The notes: generated by a model from the letters alone, not told the origin. DNA of 64,000 nt from JARBUG01 sp035628915 (GCA_035628915.1 DASPIW010000034.1:1-64000); one strand, 5' to 3'. Shown: positions 1-10,300, counted from the stretch's first letter. A program made the numbers and translations.

Positions 1-141
1 TTGCACTGCTCGCCGAATAAAGCAACGACCGGGGCGTAGTCCCCGGTTTTCCGTTTGGGTTCACTTATTGTAAGCAAGCACGTGCCCAGGTCGGTTCACT
101 TAATGTGAGCCGGACTGGTTCAGACAATGTGAGCGCCCACA
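1..141. mobile_element. Right end of an insertion sequence with three terminal direct repeats
   Basis: Three 18-bp direct repeats of the pattern GGTTCACTTAATGTGAGC (with variation) start at 58, 93 and 117. Short direct repeats near a terminus, and an end in CA at 140-141, are typical of IS21-family ends; the family assignment is an inference because no transposase is in view. The reading frame of the RHS gene runs across this junction and stops inside the repeats at 100-102, so the insertion supplied a foreign C-terminus. The rest of the element lies left of the window. Confidence 0.5.
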
Positions 142-3100
142 ATTAAGGCCGCCTAACGAGCCTCCTGCAGCGCCAGCCGAAGAGGTGCCTGCCCCTGCAA
201 GTAACTGTGCAGTGGCCATATTGCTCATCGCTTCGTTGCTGGACTGGATAACCAGCGCCATCGCTGTGCCCTCAGGGTTAAAGAAGATTGGATAGGCCTC
301 TTTCAGTGAAGCTGGCACATCGTAGCCGTTGGCTTTCAACGAGTAGTACGCTGCCACACAGTAGTCGTAGTCCGTCTCGAGTCCTGCACGACATGCACCA
401 GATACCACCGCAGCCGCCTCGTCGCTCTCAAAAATCGCCTCAGCATCTTCGCAGAGGTCACCGGAACAGCCCCCGCCACCGGCTGCATCTGCTGCGTGTC
501 CTGTCGGGTCCACATAGTTAACAGGATTGTTTCCCACGTAGACGTACAGATTTTGGGTCCACGGCTGCCACGGACTGCCTTTCCAGGAGTCCTGCGTGAT
601 GAACCGCCCGTCTGACGGCGAGTAGTACCGAGCCCCGAGGTGATATAGCGACGCTGCACTATCGTACAGAGCACCGGTGAACTTCCAATCGTTCTTTATC
701 GCCTCGGTGGAAGCTGTCACCTTTCCAAACTCATCGTACTCGTATGAATTGGTAAAGGCAAAGTCCTTGTCCGCCATTTTGCGAACGCTTCCCAAATGGT
801 CCTTCAGGTAGACAAACGACCCATCTTTGGGCTTAGTGACGCTGAGTAATTCTCCTCCGACACCGCGGGTTAGCAATGACACCAGGCTGCCTGTACCATC
901 ACGCTCGGCAACAACCTGACCGGCGGCGTACTGGTAGTAAACCATTTGAGCCAGGTCACTGTTGATGCGATCCAAGACCTTCCGGTAGTATCGCTTTCCA
1001 TCGGGGTCGTAGCCATATGACGTCACCGATGTGCCGCTGGTCACCTTGATGACCCGGTCGAAACTGTCGTACTCGTAACGCGCACTCTGGTTCGTGTTGG
1101 AATCGGGATCGTAGCCGTCCACGAGAATCAGGCGGCCAGCCTCATCGTAGATGTACTTCTGTGCGAGGGATGATCCGCGCTTTACGGATGTAACCCGATT
1201 CGCCGCATCGTACGTGTACGTTTCCGTGACGGATGACGACGATGAGTTCGGTGGCGAGGTGTATACACTTGTGCGGTTTCCAACAGCATCATACGTGTAT
1301 TGCTTTATCTGGGTCCAGGAATTTCCGAGAGTCCCTCGCTCGGACTTGACCAACCGGTTCAAGACGTCGTATTGGTAAGTGGTTTGGACGGGAGTGCCAC
1401 TGTTCAGCTTCTCAGCCTGAGATGACACATTTCCCGCGGCGTCGTAGGTGTAACTGATTTCCCACGAGCTCGATTTGGACGGCATAGAATACTGAAGTTT
1501 GGTCAGCCGATTGGTAGACTGATCAAACGTGTTCAGCAGCTGGATGCCATAGGGAAGGTCGACCCTCAACCTTTGGCCATTGGGCGTGTAAGTATACGAG
1601 GTTCTTAGCCGACTGGGATCGACCACCTGCGTGAGCCGATTGGCCCGATCGTAGGTGTACTCCCAAGTCGCTTCGTTCAGCGCAATGAGAACCATGTTCC
1701 CGTTGGGATCATATGCGTACCTTGTGGAGGACCCGGGGGATTGGTCAACCTCTACAATCCGTCCCGCAGCGTCATACCTATACCAAGTCGTAACGCCGCT
1801 GGTCTGCGCCTTCGTCTTTCGACCGGCCCTGTCATACTCATAGATAATCGAATCACAGTCACAGCTACATACTTGCTCCGGTCCGACGGCCAGGAGATTT
1901 CCGCGGATGTCATAGGTGTACAAGCGAACAGACCCATTGCCGTCGATCTCCCGGATCAACTGCCCCGCGGCGTCATAGACGTAACGATGCACATTGTTCA
2001 TCGGGTCCGTTTCCGAAACTAGTTGGTTAACCTCGTTGTAGGCGTAGACGCTTGCATGGCCGCTCAAGTCGGTCGTTCTGACTCGATTGCCTGCCTTGTC
2101 ATAAACGTACGTGGTGGCCTTTGACAGCTTCACAGGCGGTGTCGAGGTGTCATACAGCAACCCGCCGCTGGCGTTCAGGTTTAGTGGGTCGTACACAGTA
2201 ACAAGCCGGTTCAGGTTGTCGTATTCGTAGCGCGTCCAGTTCCCGTTGCCATCACGGCTCAGTACCTGGTTTCCAACGGCATCATACTGGAACTCATACC
2301 TGGCTGACGGTGCGTTCTGGCGGATTTGCCGGTTCAAAGCATCGTACTCCGCCGTCACGGTATACCCGCTGGGTAGGGTCATCGTCGTCGCGTTACCCAC
2401 CGGGTCATATCCGGTACGCGTCGTGTTGCCTTCCCCGTCCGTGACAGCCACCGGACGACCAAGTGCGTCGTACTGGGTCGCCGTCCGGTTTCCCCGGGCA
2501 TCGGTGACCCCGATTCGATTCCCGGCGTCGTCATAGTCCATTTGGACAACGCCGCCCAACGGATCAGTCTGCCTGATCAACCTGCCCAGGCTGTCGTAGG
2601 CATAGTGCACCTCGGCACCCATCGGATCGGCGATGCTGACGGGTAACCCGCTGGCATCATATCGGGTCACGGTCACACTCTGATCAGGCAGAGTGGTGCT
2701 AACGAGTCGGCCTACCAGGTCGTATGCGTAATAGGTGGTCCGCGGTGTGGAGCCTGCATCCCCGGACGGTTCAGTCTTTCCGATCAGGTTGCCGGCTTCG
2801 TCATACCCCAAGGTTGTGATGCGCGTCCGGAGCGCTGGAGGTGTGGCCGGGTCGTACGGGCCGGTTACGCGGCTGAGCCAGCCGCGACTGTCATATTCAT
2901 ATGCCGTCTCAAAGCCCCGCGGGTCTGTTAACTTGATCCGTAACCCGTGCGCATCGTAGGCATATTGAACAACCTGGGCGTCGGCTGTGCCGGACGCCGA
3001 TACTGCCTGTGTAACGTTCGGGCGCCACGTCGCCCCGACCAGTTCGTAATCGATGGTCTGCACCCGACTAAGTTGGTCGGTTACCTTGGTTGGCAGGTGC

Positions 3101-6100
3101 AGCACTGGATGATATTCATAGGAGACCCTCTGGCCAAGCGCGTCCAGGACGAAACCGGGGTTCCCCCACTGATCGTACGCGCCGTATTGGGTCCTACGGT
3201 TGAGCGGGTCGACGACGGCAGTCAGGTTGCCTGACTCGTCGTACTCCAAGAAAGTGTGTCCTCCCAGTGCATTGATCGTTTCTACCAGCCGACCGTTGCC
3301 ACCTACAACAAAGGTTGTCGCCTGCCCGAGCGGATTCGTCACCGTGGTTCGACCCGCGTTATATACGAAGGTGGTCTTAGGACCCAGGCTCCCTGGGCCA
3401 CCCTCTTCTTCGACATAGGCCGTGACGCGTTCGCCGCTGTACTGTAGTGAAGCGGATCGTGCGGCAGGATCGATCACGCGGACCATCTTTCCGGTGCCAT
3501 CATACTGGTAGGTCCAAACCTCGGTCATCGGGGTGGTCACCCGCTCAAGCTGCCCGCTGCCGCCGTAGCTGAAGCGGTATATCCGTCCCTCCGACCGCTG
3601 GCCGGGCAGACTCCCATAGGCGCCGTCCTTGACAGTGTCGAGACGTCCACCTGTGTAGGTCAGCGTCCAGCGGTTCCCGACTGAAGGGTGGATATCTATT
3701 ACCCTTCCACTTACATCCAGCGAATACGAGATTTGGTTTCCATTGGGATCGACAGTCGAGACAAGTCGCCCGCTGCCCGGAGTGCCATCAAGGGGATTAA
3801 ACACATTGCGGGTGCCGTCTTTGCGGGTGATCTCCCATCCTGCCGCTGTTTTACGCAAAGAAACAAAGGTCTGTGGCTCGGCCGTGTAAGAGCCGCTCTG
3901 GTCGAGGAATTTAACTTGGCTCCCGTCCCCGTCAGTCCAGATGATGTCCTCCCCAGACGCGGCCAGAGTCTGATCGAAATTCAGGCGCCATCCCGGGCCG
4001 ACACCGCGGTCTTCGGTTACATTGCTGTTGTAGGTACGGCGCAGCACCACCGCCAGCGGGCCCTCTGGAATCAGGGCGTCCGTGACTGGAAGCACAAACG
4101 CTCCGGTCTCCAACTGGACGTACCCGGTCGCTCCACCCCAAGGCAGTCCAGCGTACGGATATCGACCGTCGAGGCCGGTTCGGTTCGCGACTGGAAGTGC
4201 CTGCACTTCGTTGGATGCCGGCGTCTCCACGCCCCCGGCGCCAATCCCGACCACGCGGTAGGAGTAACTGACACCATTCACGGCTGTCGCATCCGCAAAC
4301 GTCGTCTGCGTGCCAGGCACAGGCATGCCAGGGAGAGCGGCGTAGTTCGCCGCGCCCGCCGCTCGCCGCTCTACCCGATAGCCGTTTGTAGCCACTACGG
4401 TTCCGGTCCACGTCAAATCGACACGGTTGGAAGCGGGCCGTGCGGCAAGGAACCAGGGGCGTCCGCCCGGTAAGACCTCAATCGCGTCTAGTGCGATGGT
4501 CGCGGCAGACGCACTTGGGTTCTTCGTGCCGGTATACCGGATTTCCACTGTGTGCGTAGCAGCCGCCGTAAGCGGCTCCCGCCGAAACAACTCCTGCTTT
4601 GCCTGGGGCGTAGCGCTAAACTGGTCAACTCCGGCAGCGGCCAGGATGCCATCAAGATAGACATCCATCTTTCCGTAGCCCGGACCCTTTGGGCCCAGGA
4701 GTCGAATTGCCCCGGTGTCGCCCGAAAAACGCAGGGCCACGCTAGCGCCAGCTGTCGATGCAGTGTGCAGCGTGCCCATGAAGCTGGCAGCATCGGTCGG
4801 TTTCTGCCAAGTGCCTATGTAAGCAAGCTCCGAATTCGTGTCGTCATATTGGCCTATGCCCCCGGCCATTCGGACCTCTGCACTGGGGGCGGTCATCCGA
4901 TTGTCATCGTGCAGTGCGGTGACCACGTAGTAGCCGTCCGGCAGCGGTTGGGGATCAGTCCAGGTGGTCGAAACGACCGGGAGCAGCGTGAGGCGCTGGT
5001 AGGGTCCGCCTGCGAACGCGCTTCGGTACACGTGGTAGCCCTGAGCCCCGACCGTGGACAACCACTGAACCGTGACCCCGCTGTTTACCGACTTCGCCGA
5101 TACACCCTGCGGTGCCGGTGCGATCATTGAGACGTCGAACGCGTCGACGGAAGGCGTCCCCGTCGCCCGCTCTACCCGAATGGTGTGGTATCCCGCCGGT
5201 AAGCCCGCAGCGGAGAAAATCGTCTGCTGGCGCAGTATGCTGGTCGTCGTAAGGCTGTAGGTCGTGCCCTGTTGGACGCCATCCAAGTACACGCGGACGG
5301 TGCCGGCAGACGAACTCGTCCTTGCGATGTAGGCTACGCTGGTACCAAGGAACGTGAAGTCCGCGCGACCGTTCGTACCGGAGGTCTGCATGTATTGCCC
5401 ACCGCTGGATGATGCGTCGGCAAGCGTGGTCCAGGTGGCTATGCTGGTCACGGCCCCGGACTCCTCGAACCGCTTAACCGGCACGGTAACTTGCACTGAC
5501 CCAGCCGTCAGCCCTACCGCTCCGGTGACGGCATCCACCGGCCGGATGGTATACGTATAGGTAGCGCCGGGCTCGACGCTGGTGTCCACGAAGGATGCGT
5601 TGGTCGACTGCGTGGTGAGAGCCACGGGAGGGCCTCCAGAAGTTAGGGCCCTGTAGACATGGTACCCTCCGGTCCCACCCCAACTCAGCGTCACGGTTCC
5701 ATCTGTGTTGAGCAGTGAGGTGAGCGTGGGTGTTGGCGGCTTCATCATGAAGCCCAACCGAATGTGGTCCGTGTTCTTCGAGCCGGTGGACGAACCGAAC
5801 TGCACGGTCGTGTGGTTAGTATAGCTGATAATGTCGGCTGGCTGTGAAAGGCTCCCTACCAGTCGGACTGGTTCTGAAGTGGAGGGGGCAGGCATGCTAA
5901 ATGCCGAACCGTACTCGATTTGAAAACCACCAGGTCCGTAGCCAGTCCAATCGACGATGACCGTTGTGACGCTGCTGCTAATATTGCTCAGGGCTGATGC
6001 ACCGAAGACTTGCTTCGCCGCGGAAAGGAGGTCAAAGTCAAACTCCTGCACGCTGCTCGACGAGTAGTAAATCCCATCTCGCTGAGGCGCGATTTCACTG

Positions 6101-8901
6101 GTGATCCAGATGACAGGGTTGGGATCCGCAACCGCACTAGCCTCGTTGCTTGCGACCGCTCCTGTAACGTCGGGCGCCGTCACCCGGTAGTAGTACGTTT
6201 GTCCCGAGGTAATCCCGGTAGCGGCAGAGTCGACGAACGAGGGTGCCCCCCACCCCTCTGCAATGACGTTGCTATCGGTGGGGGCAAACCCGGCAGTCGT
6301 TCCCCGGTGGACCCGGTACCGAAGCGAGCCGGGCTGCCAGGCTAGGAGAATTTGACCGCTCCCCCCGGAGGCTGCGCTCAGGCGCTGGGGAGACTGGTGC
6401 TGGAAGGTAACCGTCAGTGCGGCATAGTCTGTACTCACTCGTGCCTCTGTGACACCGTCGGACGGGAACCGCGGCTGAACCAGCAGTTGCAGATGCCCCG
6501 AGGCATCTATGTGCTGCGCCGCTTGGAGGGCTGACATGACCAGCGCTCCATCCGGGCCGGTCAGATTCTGCGTCAGGTCATACTTGTTGCTCGCGTAGTT
6601 CCACGCATATAGCGCCGCTTCATAGCTCCTCAGAGTGCCATTCATACCCTGTGCGGAGCCCGACCAGTTGAAAGTGGCACCGGAAAGGAGGGGTCCCAAA
6701 TCCGGGGCCTCTAGTGCGGACAGCCCCATGGCCCGGCGCTCCTGGTTGACTAGGCCCAGCAGGTCGAAATCGAAAAGCTGGCCGCGTACCATGTTCGGGA
6801 TACTCTTGACCGAAGCGAGTGATTTTCCATCTCCCCTTGCGGTCAGTTCCCCGCTCACCGGCGTAGACCGTCGCCATTGATCATGGATTGGGGCCTCAAG
6901 TTTCACCGGGTAATAGTCGGCTTCACGAACCGCGGCGAACTGCCGCGTCACGGCCAACGGATTGTCACCCACAGTCATGGTGATGGTTGGCTGTGGAGTT
7001 GCTGCAGCTGAAGTTATGGGACCCCAGCCTACGGTCGCCCCACTTACGGCGTCACGCACTTCCACACGGTAGAAACATGCCTCCGGGCAACTGCCAACCG
7101 GGGGAACGTCGAGGACTGTCCTGCCAGACGTCGGGGTAATCTCCGTGGGGGCCAGAAAGTCCTTGGTCGCCGCTCGCCACAAACGGTACGTGTATCCGGC
7201 CTCGCCACCTGGCTCGAAGCCTACCAGCACCTTGCCGCTGCCCATACTCACCGCTCCGGCGGCTGGTGCCGCAAGACTGGTCACGAAGGAAGTAGATCGG
7301 GTTGTCTCATTGCCGGCCAGATCGAAAACGCGGACTTCGGCGGTATGTGTTCCCTGGGTCAGGCCTTGAATGTTGGACACTGCCACCTGATTCGACGTGG
7401 GCGGTCGCTCCGAAAAACCAACCAACCGATCGTCGACGGAGAATTCGATTCGGTCAACGTCCGTCGGATTAGACAGCGTCGCTTGCAGGGTCACCGCACT
7501 CTGGTTGACCTGAGCGGTGAAGGCAGCGATGGAGGGCGGTGTGAGATCCTCCTCTACTTCCACCACCAGATGAGGCGCCAAGGTCACATCGAGAGCATCA
7601 CTGCTGGTAATCGTAGCCGAACCACCGGCGACCGCCACACCGAAATTGGGGCGCCGACCTTGTAGCCAATCATCCACAAGTGCGGTAATGTTCATGTCTA
7701 CCCAGGATCGGGCTCCAAACGCCACCGTGGCAATGGAAGCGCCTACCGCATAATAGGCATCGTTCCACGGGAACCGACCGTTTGCTGTCCGCTCCTCCCA
7801 GGCTTGCATGACCGGCTGCGCCTTCAGGGTCCCTGAGTATGTACTCGATTGGAAGAGCATCAGACTCGCCGACGTTAAAGTTGCACCTTTGGGTAGTTCA
7901 TCCAGGTTGAATTTGAGCAGGGCAAATTTTCCTGAAGTGACTGTTTCTTGGTAGCCGTCGCAAGTCCTGTACGATAACGTCGGGAGTTTACTCGCTATCA
8001 TCTCTGCGATGGAAGGATAGGAATCGTTTCGGCTGGTTCCGCACGGGTCGATGTTATAGTCGATGCCCGTATCCATCGCTTCCGCCGCATCCGGCGCGAT
8101 GATGACCGTCGGATCGATCTCCACCGGCCATACGCGGTCAGGGGCACCCAGCCATTCGGGGTCTACCTGAATGGTAAGTACCTTGCCGCCACCCTGATCA
8201 TTAATCATCTGGGATGCCGCCGGTGGAGACGCTCCGGCGGCGTCTCTGACTGCTGGTGCAGGAATGTACCAGGCTACGGTGCCCGATTCATCTTTCGCCT
8301 CAATGCTTCCATCCGGCTGAAGGGTCAAGTCAACGTTTTCTGTCTGGATCGGGAACTTGAACACACTGCGCCCAGTCGGGCGGTTAAGGATGATCGTCTC
8401 CTTAAGGGAGATGCTGCCCAACTCATAGCGGTACTCCACGTCTTCATTTCCGCGCTTGTAGCGCACAGAGCTGCCAGCGCTCTCACTGCGGTAGGCGCCG
8501 GCACCCAAAGAGGCGTCCAGGCCAAAGCGGATCGCCGTGTTCTGGTAACGAAACTCGACTTCATTGCCTGCCGCCGAGTCAGTGAACCTGGCCTGGTACG
8601 GCACCGCATCGGACTCTATCGCAAACGGGCCGCCATGACCGGCCCCCTTCAACCCTGGCTTGATGGGCTGCCATCGGCCCTGATGGTCCTTATAGTGAAC
8701 GGGCTTGGCGAAAACTTCGTACCGAAGCCCCTTTTCAGTCTTGGTCACGCGCGTGGTGGCCGTGCGGCGGTCGGCGAGTTCAGTCCCGATGCCTTTGGCC
8801 ATGTCCTGCGCTCCAGCCGCGTATGCCCGAGGAAGCGGGACCATGTTCGCCAAGATTGCCGCGATTAAAACGACTACAACCGTCCCAAACGTCCTACGCA
8901 C
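100..8901 (-). CDS. Secreted RHS/YD-repeat polymorphic toxin, C-terminal tip truncated by IS
   Basis: 2,933-residue protein with an N-terminal signal peptide (about residues 1-29, hydrophobic core VVVVLIAAILANMV). Residues about 260-450 resemble a DNRLRE-type domain; several fibronectin-III-like segments follow to about 1,570. A DUF6531-like start of the RHS barrel is near 1,590, dozens of YD repeats (for example YEYDSRGWLSRVTGP) run to about 2,700, and the RHS core motif LYHLGARYYSPSDGRFITQD is near 2,750. In this family the core is followed by a variable toxin domain. Here only about 150 residues follow, and the last 13 (residues 2921-2933) are read from the end of an insertion sequence, so the toxin tip is probably lost. 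GTG start with GGAGGAG upstream. No immunity gene is visible next to it. Probably exported and wall-associated, used in contact-dependent competition. Confidence 0.85.
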   Translation of the reverse strand: MRRTFGTVVVVLIAAILANMVPLPRAYAAGAQDMAKGIGTELADRRTATTRVTKTEKGLRYEVFAKPVHYKDHQGRWQPIKPGLKGAGHGGPFAIESDAVPYQARFTDSAAGNEVEFRYQNTAIRFGLDASLGAGAYRSESAGSSVRYKRGNEDVEYRYELGSISLKETIILNRPTGRSVFKFPIQTENVDLTLQPDGSIEAKDESGTVAWYIPAPAVRDAAGASPPAASQMINDQGGGKVLTIQVDPEWLGAPDRVWPVEIDPTVIIAPDAAEAMDTGIDYNIDPCGTSRNDSYPSIAEMIASKLPTLSYRTCDGYQETVTSGKFALLKFNLDELPKGATLTSASLMLFQSSTYSGTLKAQPVMQAWEERTANGRFPWNDAYYAVGASIATVAFGARSWVDMNITALVDDWLQGRRPNFGVAVAGGSATITSSDALDVTLAPHLVVEVEEDLTPPSIAAFTAQVNQSAVTLQATLSNPTDVDRIEFSVDDRLVGFSERPPTSNQVAVSNIQGLTQGTHTAEVRVFDLAGNETTRSTSFVTSLAAPAAGAVSMGSGKVLVGFEPGGEAGYTYRLWRAATKDFLAPTEITPTSGRTVLDVPPVGSCPEACFYRVEVRDAVSGATVGWGPITSAAATPQPTITMTVGDNPLAVTRQFAAVREADYYPVKLEAPIHDQWRRSTPVSGELTARGDGKSLASVKSIPNMVRGQLFDFDLLGLVNQERRAMGLSALEAPDLGPLLSGATFNWSGSAQGMNGTLRSYEAALYAWNYASNKYDLTQNLTGPDGALVMSALQAAQHIDASGHLQLLVQPRFPSDGVTEARVSTDYAALTVTFQHQSPQRLSAASGGSGQILLAWQPGSLRYRVHRGTTAGFAPTDSNVIAEGWGAPSFVDSAATGITSGQTYYYRVTAPDVTGAVASNEASAVADPNPVIWITSEIAPQRDGIYYSSSSVQEFDFDLLSAAKQVFGASALSNISSSVTTVIVDWTGYGPGGFQIEYGSAFSMPAPSTSEPVRLVGSLSQPADIISYTNHTTVQFGSSTGSKNTDHIRLGFMMKPPTPTLTSLLNTDGTVTLSWGGTGGYHVYRALTSGGPPVALTTQSTNASFVDTSVEPGATYTYTIRPVDAVTGAVGLTAGSVQVTVPVKRFEESGAVTSIATWTTLADASSSGGQYMQTSGTNGRADFTFLGTSVAYIARTSSSAGTVRVYLDGVQQGTTYSLTTTSILRQQTIFSAAGLPAGYHTIRVERATGTPSVDAFDVSMIAPAPQGVSAKSVNSGVTVQWLSTVGAQGYHVYRSAFAGGPYQRLTLLPVVSTTWTDPQPLPDGYYVVTALHDDNRMTAPSAEVRMAGGIGQYDDTNSELAYIGTWQKPTDAASFMGTLHTASTAGASVALRFSGDTGAIRLLGPKGPGYGKMDVYLDGILAAAGVDQFSATPQAKQELFRREPLTAAATHTVEIRYTGTKNPSASAATIALDAIEVLPGGRPWFLAARPASNRVDLTWTGTVVATNGYRVERRAAGAANYAALPGMPVPGTQTTFADATAVNGVSYSYRVVGIGAGGVETPASNEVQALPVANRTGLDGRYPYAGLPWGGATGYVQLETGAFVLPVTDALIPEGPLAVVLRRTYNSNVTEDRGVGPGWRLNFDQTLAASGEDIIWTDGDGSQVKFLDQSGSYTAEPQTFVSLRKTAAGWEITRKDGTRNVFNPLDGTPGSGRLVSTVDPNGNQISYSLDVSGRVIDIHPSVGNRWTLTYTGGRLDTVKDGAYGSLPGQRSEGRIYRFSYGGSGQLERVTTPMTEVWTYQYDGTGKMVRVIDPAARSASLQYSGERVTAYVEEEGGPGSLGPKTTFVYNAGRTTVTNPLGQATTFVVGGNGRLVETINALGGHTFLEYDESGNLTAVVDPLNRRTQYGAYDQWGNPGFVLDALGQRVSYEYHPVLHLPTKVTDQLSRVQTIDYELVGATWRPNVTQAVSASGTADAQVVQYAYDAHGLRIKLTDPRGFETAYEYDSRGWLSRVTGPYDPATPPALRTRITTLGYDEAGNLIGKTEPSGDAGSTPRTTYYAYDLVGRLVSTTLPDQSVTVTRYDASGLPVSIADPMGAEVHYAYDSLGRLIRQTDPLGGVVQMDYDDAGNRIGVTDARGNRTATQYDALGRPVAVTDGEGNTTRTGYDPVGNATTMTLPSGYTVTAEYDALNRQIRQNAPSARYEFQYDAVGNQVLSRDGNGNWTRYEYDNLNRLVTVYDPLNLNASGGLLYDTSTPPVKLSKATTYVYDKAGNRVRTTDLSGHASVYAYNEVNQLVSETDPMNNVHRYVYDAAGQLIREIDGNGSVRLYTYDIRGNLLAVGPEQVCSCDCDSIIYEYDRAGRKTKAQTSGVTTWYRYDAAGRIVEVDQSPGSSTRYAYDPNGNMVLIALNEATWEYTYDRANRLTQVVDPSRLRTSYTYTPNGQRLRVDLPYGIQLLNTFDQSTNRLTKLQYSMPSKSSSWEISYTYDAAGNVSSQAEKLNSGTPVQTTYQYDVLNRLVKSERGTLGNSWTQIKQYTYDAVGNRTSVYTSPPNSSSSSVTETYTYDAANRVTSVKRGSSLAQKYIYDEAGRLILVDGYDPDSNTNQSARYEYDSFDRVIKVTSGTSVTSYGYDPDGKRYYRKVLDRINSDLAQMVYYQYAAGQVVAERDGTGSLVSLLTRGVGGELLSVTKPKDGSFVYLKDHLGSVRKMADKDFAFTNSYEYDEFGKVTASTEAIKNDWKFTGALYDSAASLYHLGARYYSPSDGRFITQDSWKGSPWQPWTQNLYVYVGNNPVNYVDPTGHAADAAGGGGCSGDLCEDAEAIFESDEAAAVVSGACRAGLETDYDYCVAAYYSLKANGYDVPASLKEAYPIFFNPEGTAMALVIQSSNEAMSNMATAQLLAGAGTSSAGAAGGSLGGLNCGRSHCLNQSGSH

Positions 8902-9141
8902 GGGATCTCCTCCAGTTTCTAGAAAGTGTGGTGATGCCCTGGCAGTTCGGTGCGTGATGGCTATATTTCGATGGTATTACTTTCAGGTTAGTTCAGTCCA
9001 TCTGAATTACCCTACATTTCTCGACAAACGCCAACATCGTTGGTATTGTCGGATACCTAGTTCACTTAATCTTTCTTCACTTGATCCGATCAAGCATGAT
9101 TTCACCCTTGAGGTAGGATCCGAATATCTGGAATCGCACTC

Positions 9142-9170
9142 TGGAAACATCACCCAATATAGGGTATAAT
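9142..9170 (+). promoter_or_regulatory. Sigma-A-type promoter of the TPR-peptide operon
   Basis: A perfect TATAAT (9165-9170) is preceded, with a 17-bp spacer, by TGGAAA (9142-9147; 4 of 6 matches to the -35 consensus). It sits 20 bp before the TPR gene in an AT-rich gap (8902-9190) that separates this gene from the divergent rhs gene. Confidence 0.6.
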
Positions 9171-9190
9171 GACCTCATGGGGTGATGGTG

Positions 9191-10066
9191 ATGGCACAGG
9201 CTGAACTCCGAACTGGGCTGCTGCAGCAGCTTCGCTCTGGGGCGGCTGATTCTGTCGTTGACGCTGCAAAGCGCCTGCTGGAGTTGGGGGAGTTGGGCTC
9301 CCCGGCGGGCACTTTTTCCCTAATGGGCGGAAAGGCCGCTATCGGGGTTGGCCGCCTCGCCGATGCCGTCGTCCTCTTGTACCACGGTCTACGTGTGGCA
9401 GAGCCCAACACGAAGGTGTGGGCCGAGCTTCTGGTCAATCGAGCGATTGCCTGCGCCCACCACGGGTTTTACCTGGATGCCATCTGCGCTGGGGAGCAGT
9501 TCTTGGCTCTCACCGATTCCCTGCCCGCGGATACCGCTACGTTCATCCCATATGCCCATCACGCTGTCGCCTTCGCCCAAGACCGCCGCAAGGAATATCT
9601 GAGAGCAGTTGCACACTACCGCCGGGCTGCAGAACTGCACGCGGACCCAGTCCAGCGCGCCATCACGACCAGCGATCTGGCGTATGCGCTGATCCTGGCC
9701 GGCCAGACTGACGACGCTGACGCGATTCTGAGCCGCGCAGAAGCTTGCGAAGATAGGTTCGCCACGTTTGTGCTGGCCTGCACGACTACGCTATTGCGCT
9801 ATCACCAAGGGCACTTCAGCGATGCGTTCGGTGCTTCGCAACGAGCGGAGTCGCTGGCTTGTGGAAACGAGAAACTCTGGGCTAACCCGCTGGCCGAGTT
9901 ATGGTACTGGCAATCACGGATCGTGTGGGAAATGGGAGACCGACGTAGTTCGGCCGCCCTGGCTCTGCGCGCCTCTGTAAAGGCCAGCGAACTCTGGAAC
10001 CTGGGACTACGGGACAAGGCCGATGAGTGGCTTGCTGAGCTATTGGATAAGGGGGGAATCCGTTGA
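9191..10066 (+). CDS. TPR-repeat regulator, candidate Rap-like peptide receptor
   Basis: 291 residues made almost entirely of helical hairpins that read as tetratricopeptide repeats (for example AKRLLELGELG, AVAHYRRAAELHADP, LALRASVKASELWNLG). There is no N-terminal helix-turn-helix, so it would act by protein contact, as Rap proteins do, not by binding DNA. Two starts are possible: GTG at 9182 or ATG at 9191; the latter is spaced 6-7 bases from GGGGTG. The stop codon overlaps by one base the ATG of a small secreted-peptide gene, which is the arrangement of rap-phr pairs. It faces an XRE repressor across a shared terminator. By analogy with RapI-PhrI of ICEBs1 (established) it may control excision or transfer of this element (inference). 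Confidence 0.7.
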   Translation: MAQAELRTGLLQQLRSGAADSVVDAAKRLLELGELGSPAGTFSLMGGKAAIGVGRLADAVVLLYHGLRVAEPNTKVWAELLVNRAIACAHHGFYLDAICAGEQFLALTDSLPADTATFIPYAHHAVAFAQDRRKEYLRAVAHYRRAAELHADPVQRAITTSDLAYALILAGQTDDADAILSRAEACEDRFATFVLACTTTLLRYHQGHFSDAFGASQRAESLACGNEKLWANPLAELWYWQSRIVWEMGDRRSSAALALRASVKASELWNLGLRDKADEWLAELLDKGGIR

Positions 10067-10197
10067 TGCGTAAAGCCGTTCTGTTCCTGACGTTTTTGGT
10101 GTTCATTTGCGCGATCGCTACGACCGCCAGCGCCGCCTTCGGAGGGCCGGGCCCGACACCTAGCGCAACCGTCACATCGTTCCGAATCACGAAGTAG
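10066..10197 (+). CDS. 43-residue secreted peptide, candidate Phr-like signal
   Basis: The ATG at 10066 overlaps the TGA of the TPR gene by one base (TGATG), implying translational coupling. The product starts MRKAVLFLTFLVFICAIATT, a basic residue pair followed by a strong hydrophobic core, then an ASA-A type signal-peptidase site and a short exported tail beginning AFGGPGPTP and ending SFRITK. Size, export signal and position directly after a TPR gene match Phr/RRNPP signalling peptides. Which part of the tail would be the signal cannot be read from the sequence. A shorter explanation, a small secreted protein of unrelated function, is possible. Confidence 0.65.
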   Translation: MRKAVLFLTFLVFICAIATTASAAFGGPGPTPSATVTSFRITK

Positions 10198-10300
10198 CGC
10201 CCCCGTCGCCGGCTGCGGCAACGCAGCTGGCTCACGCGAGGGCGCCACTAATGGCCAGGATTTTCGCTCCCAGCGCAAAATACCAACCCATACACACGGA

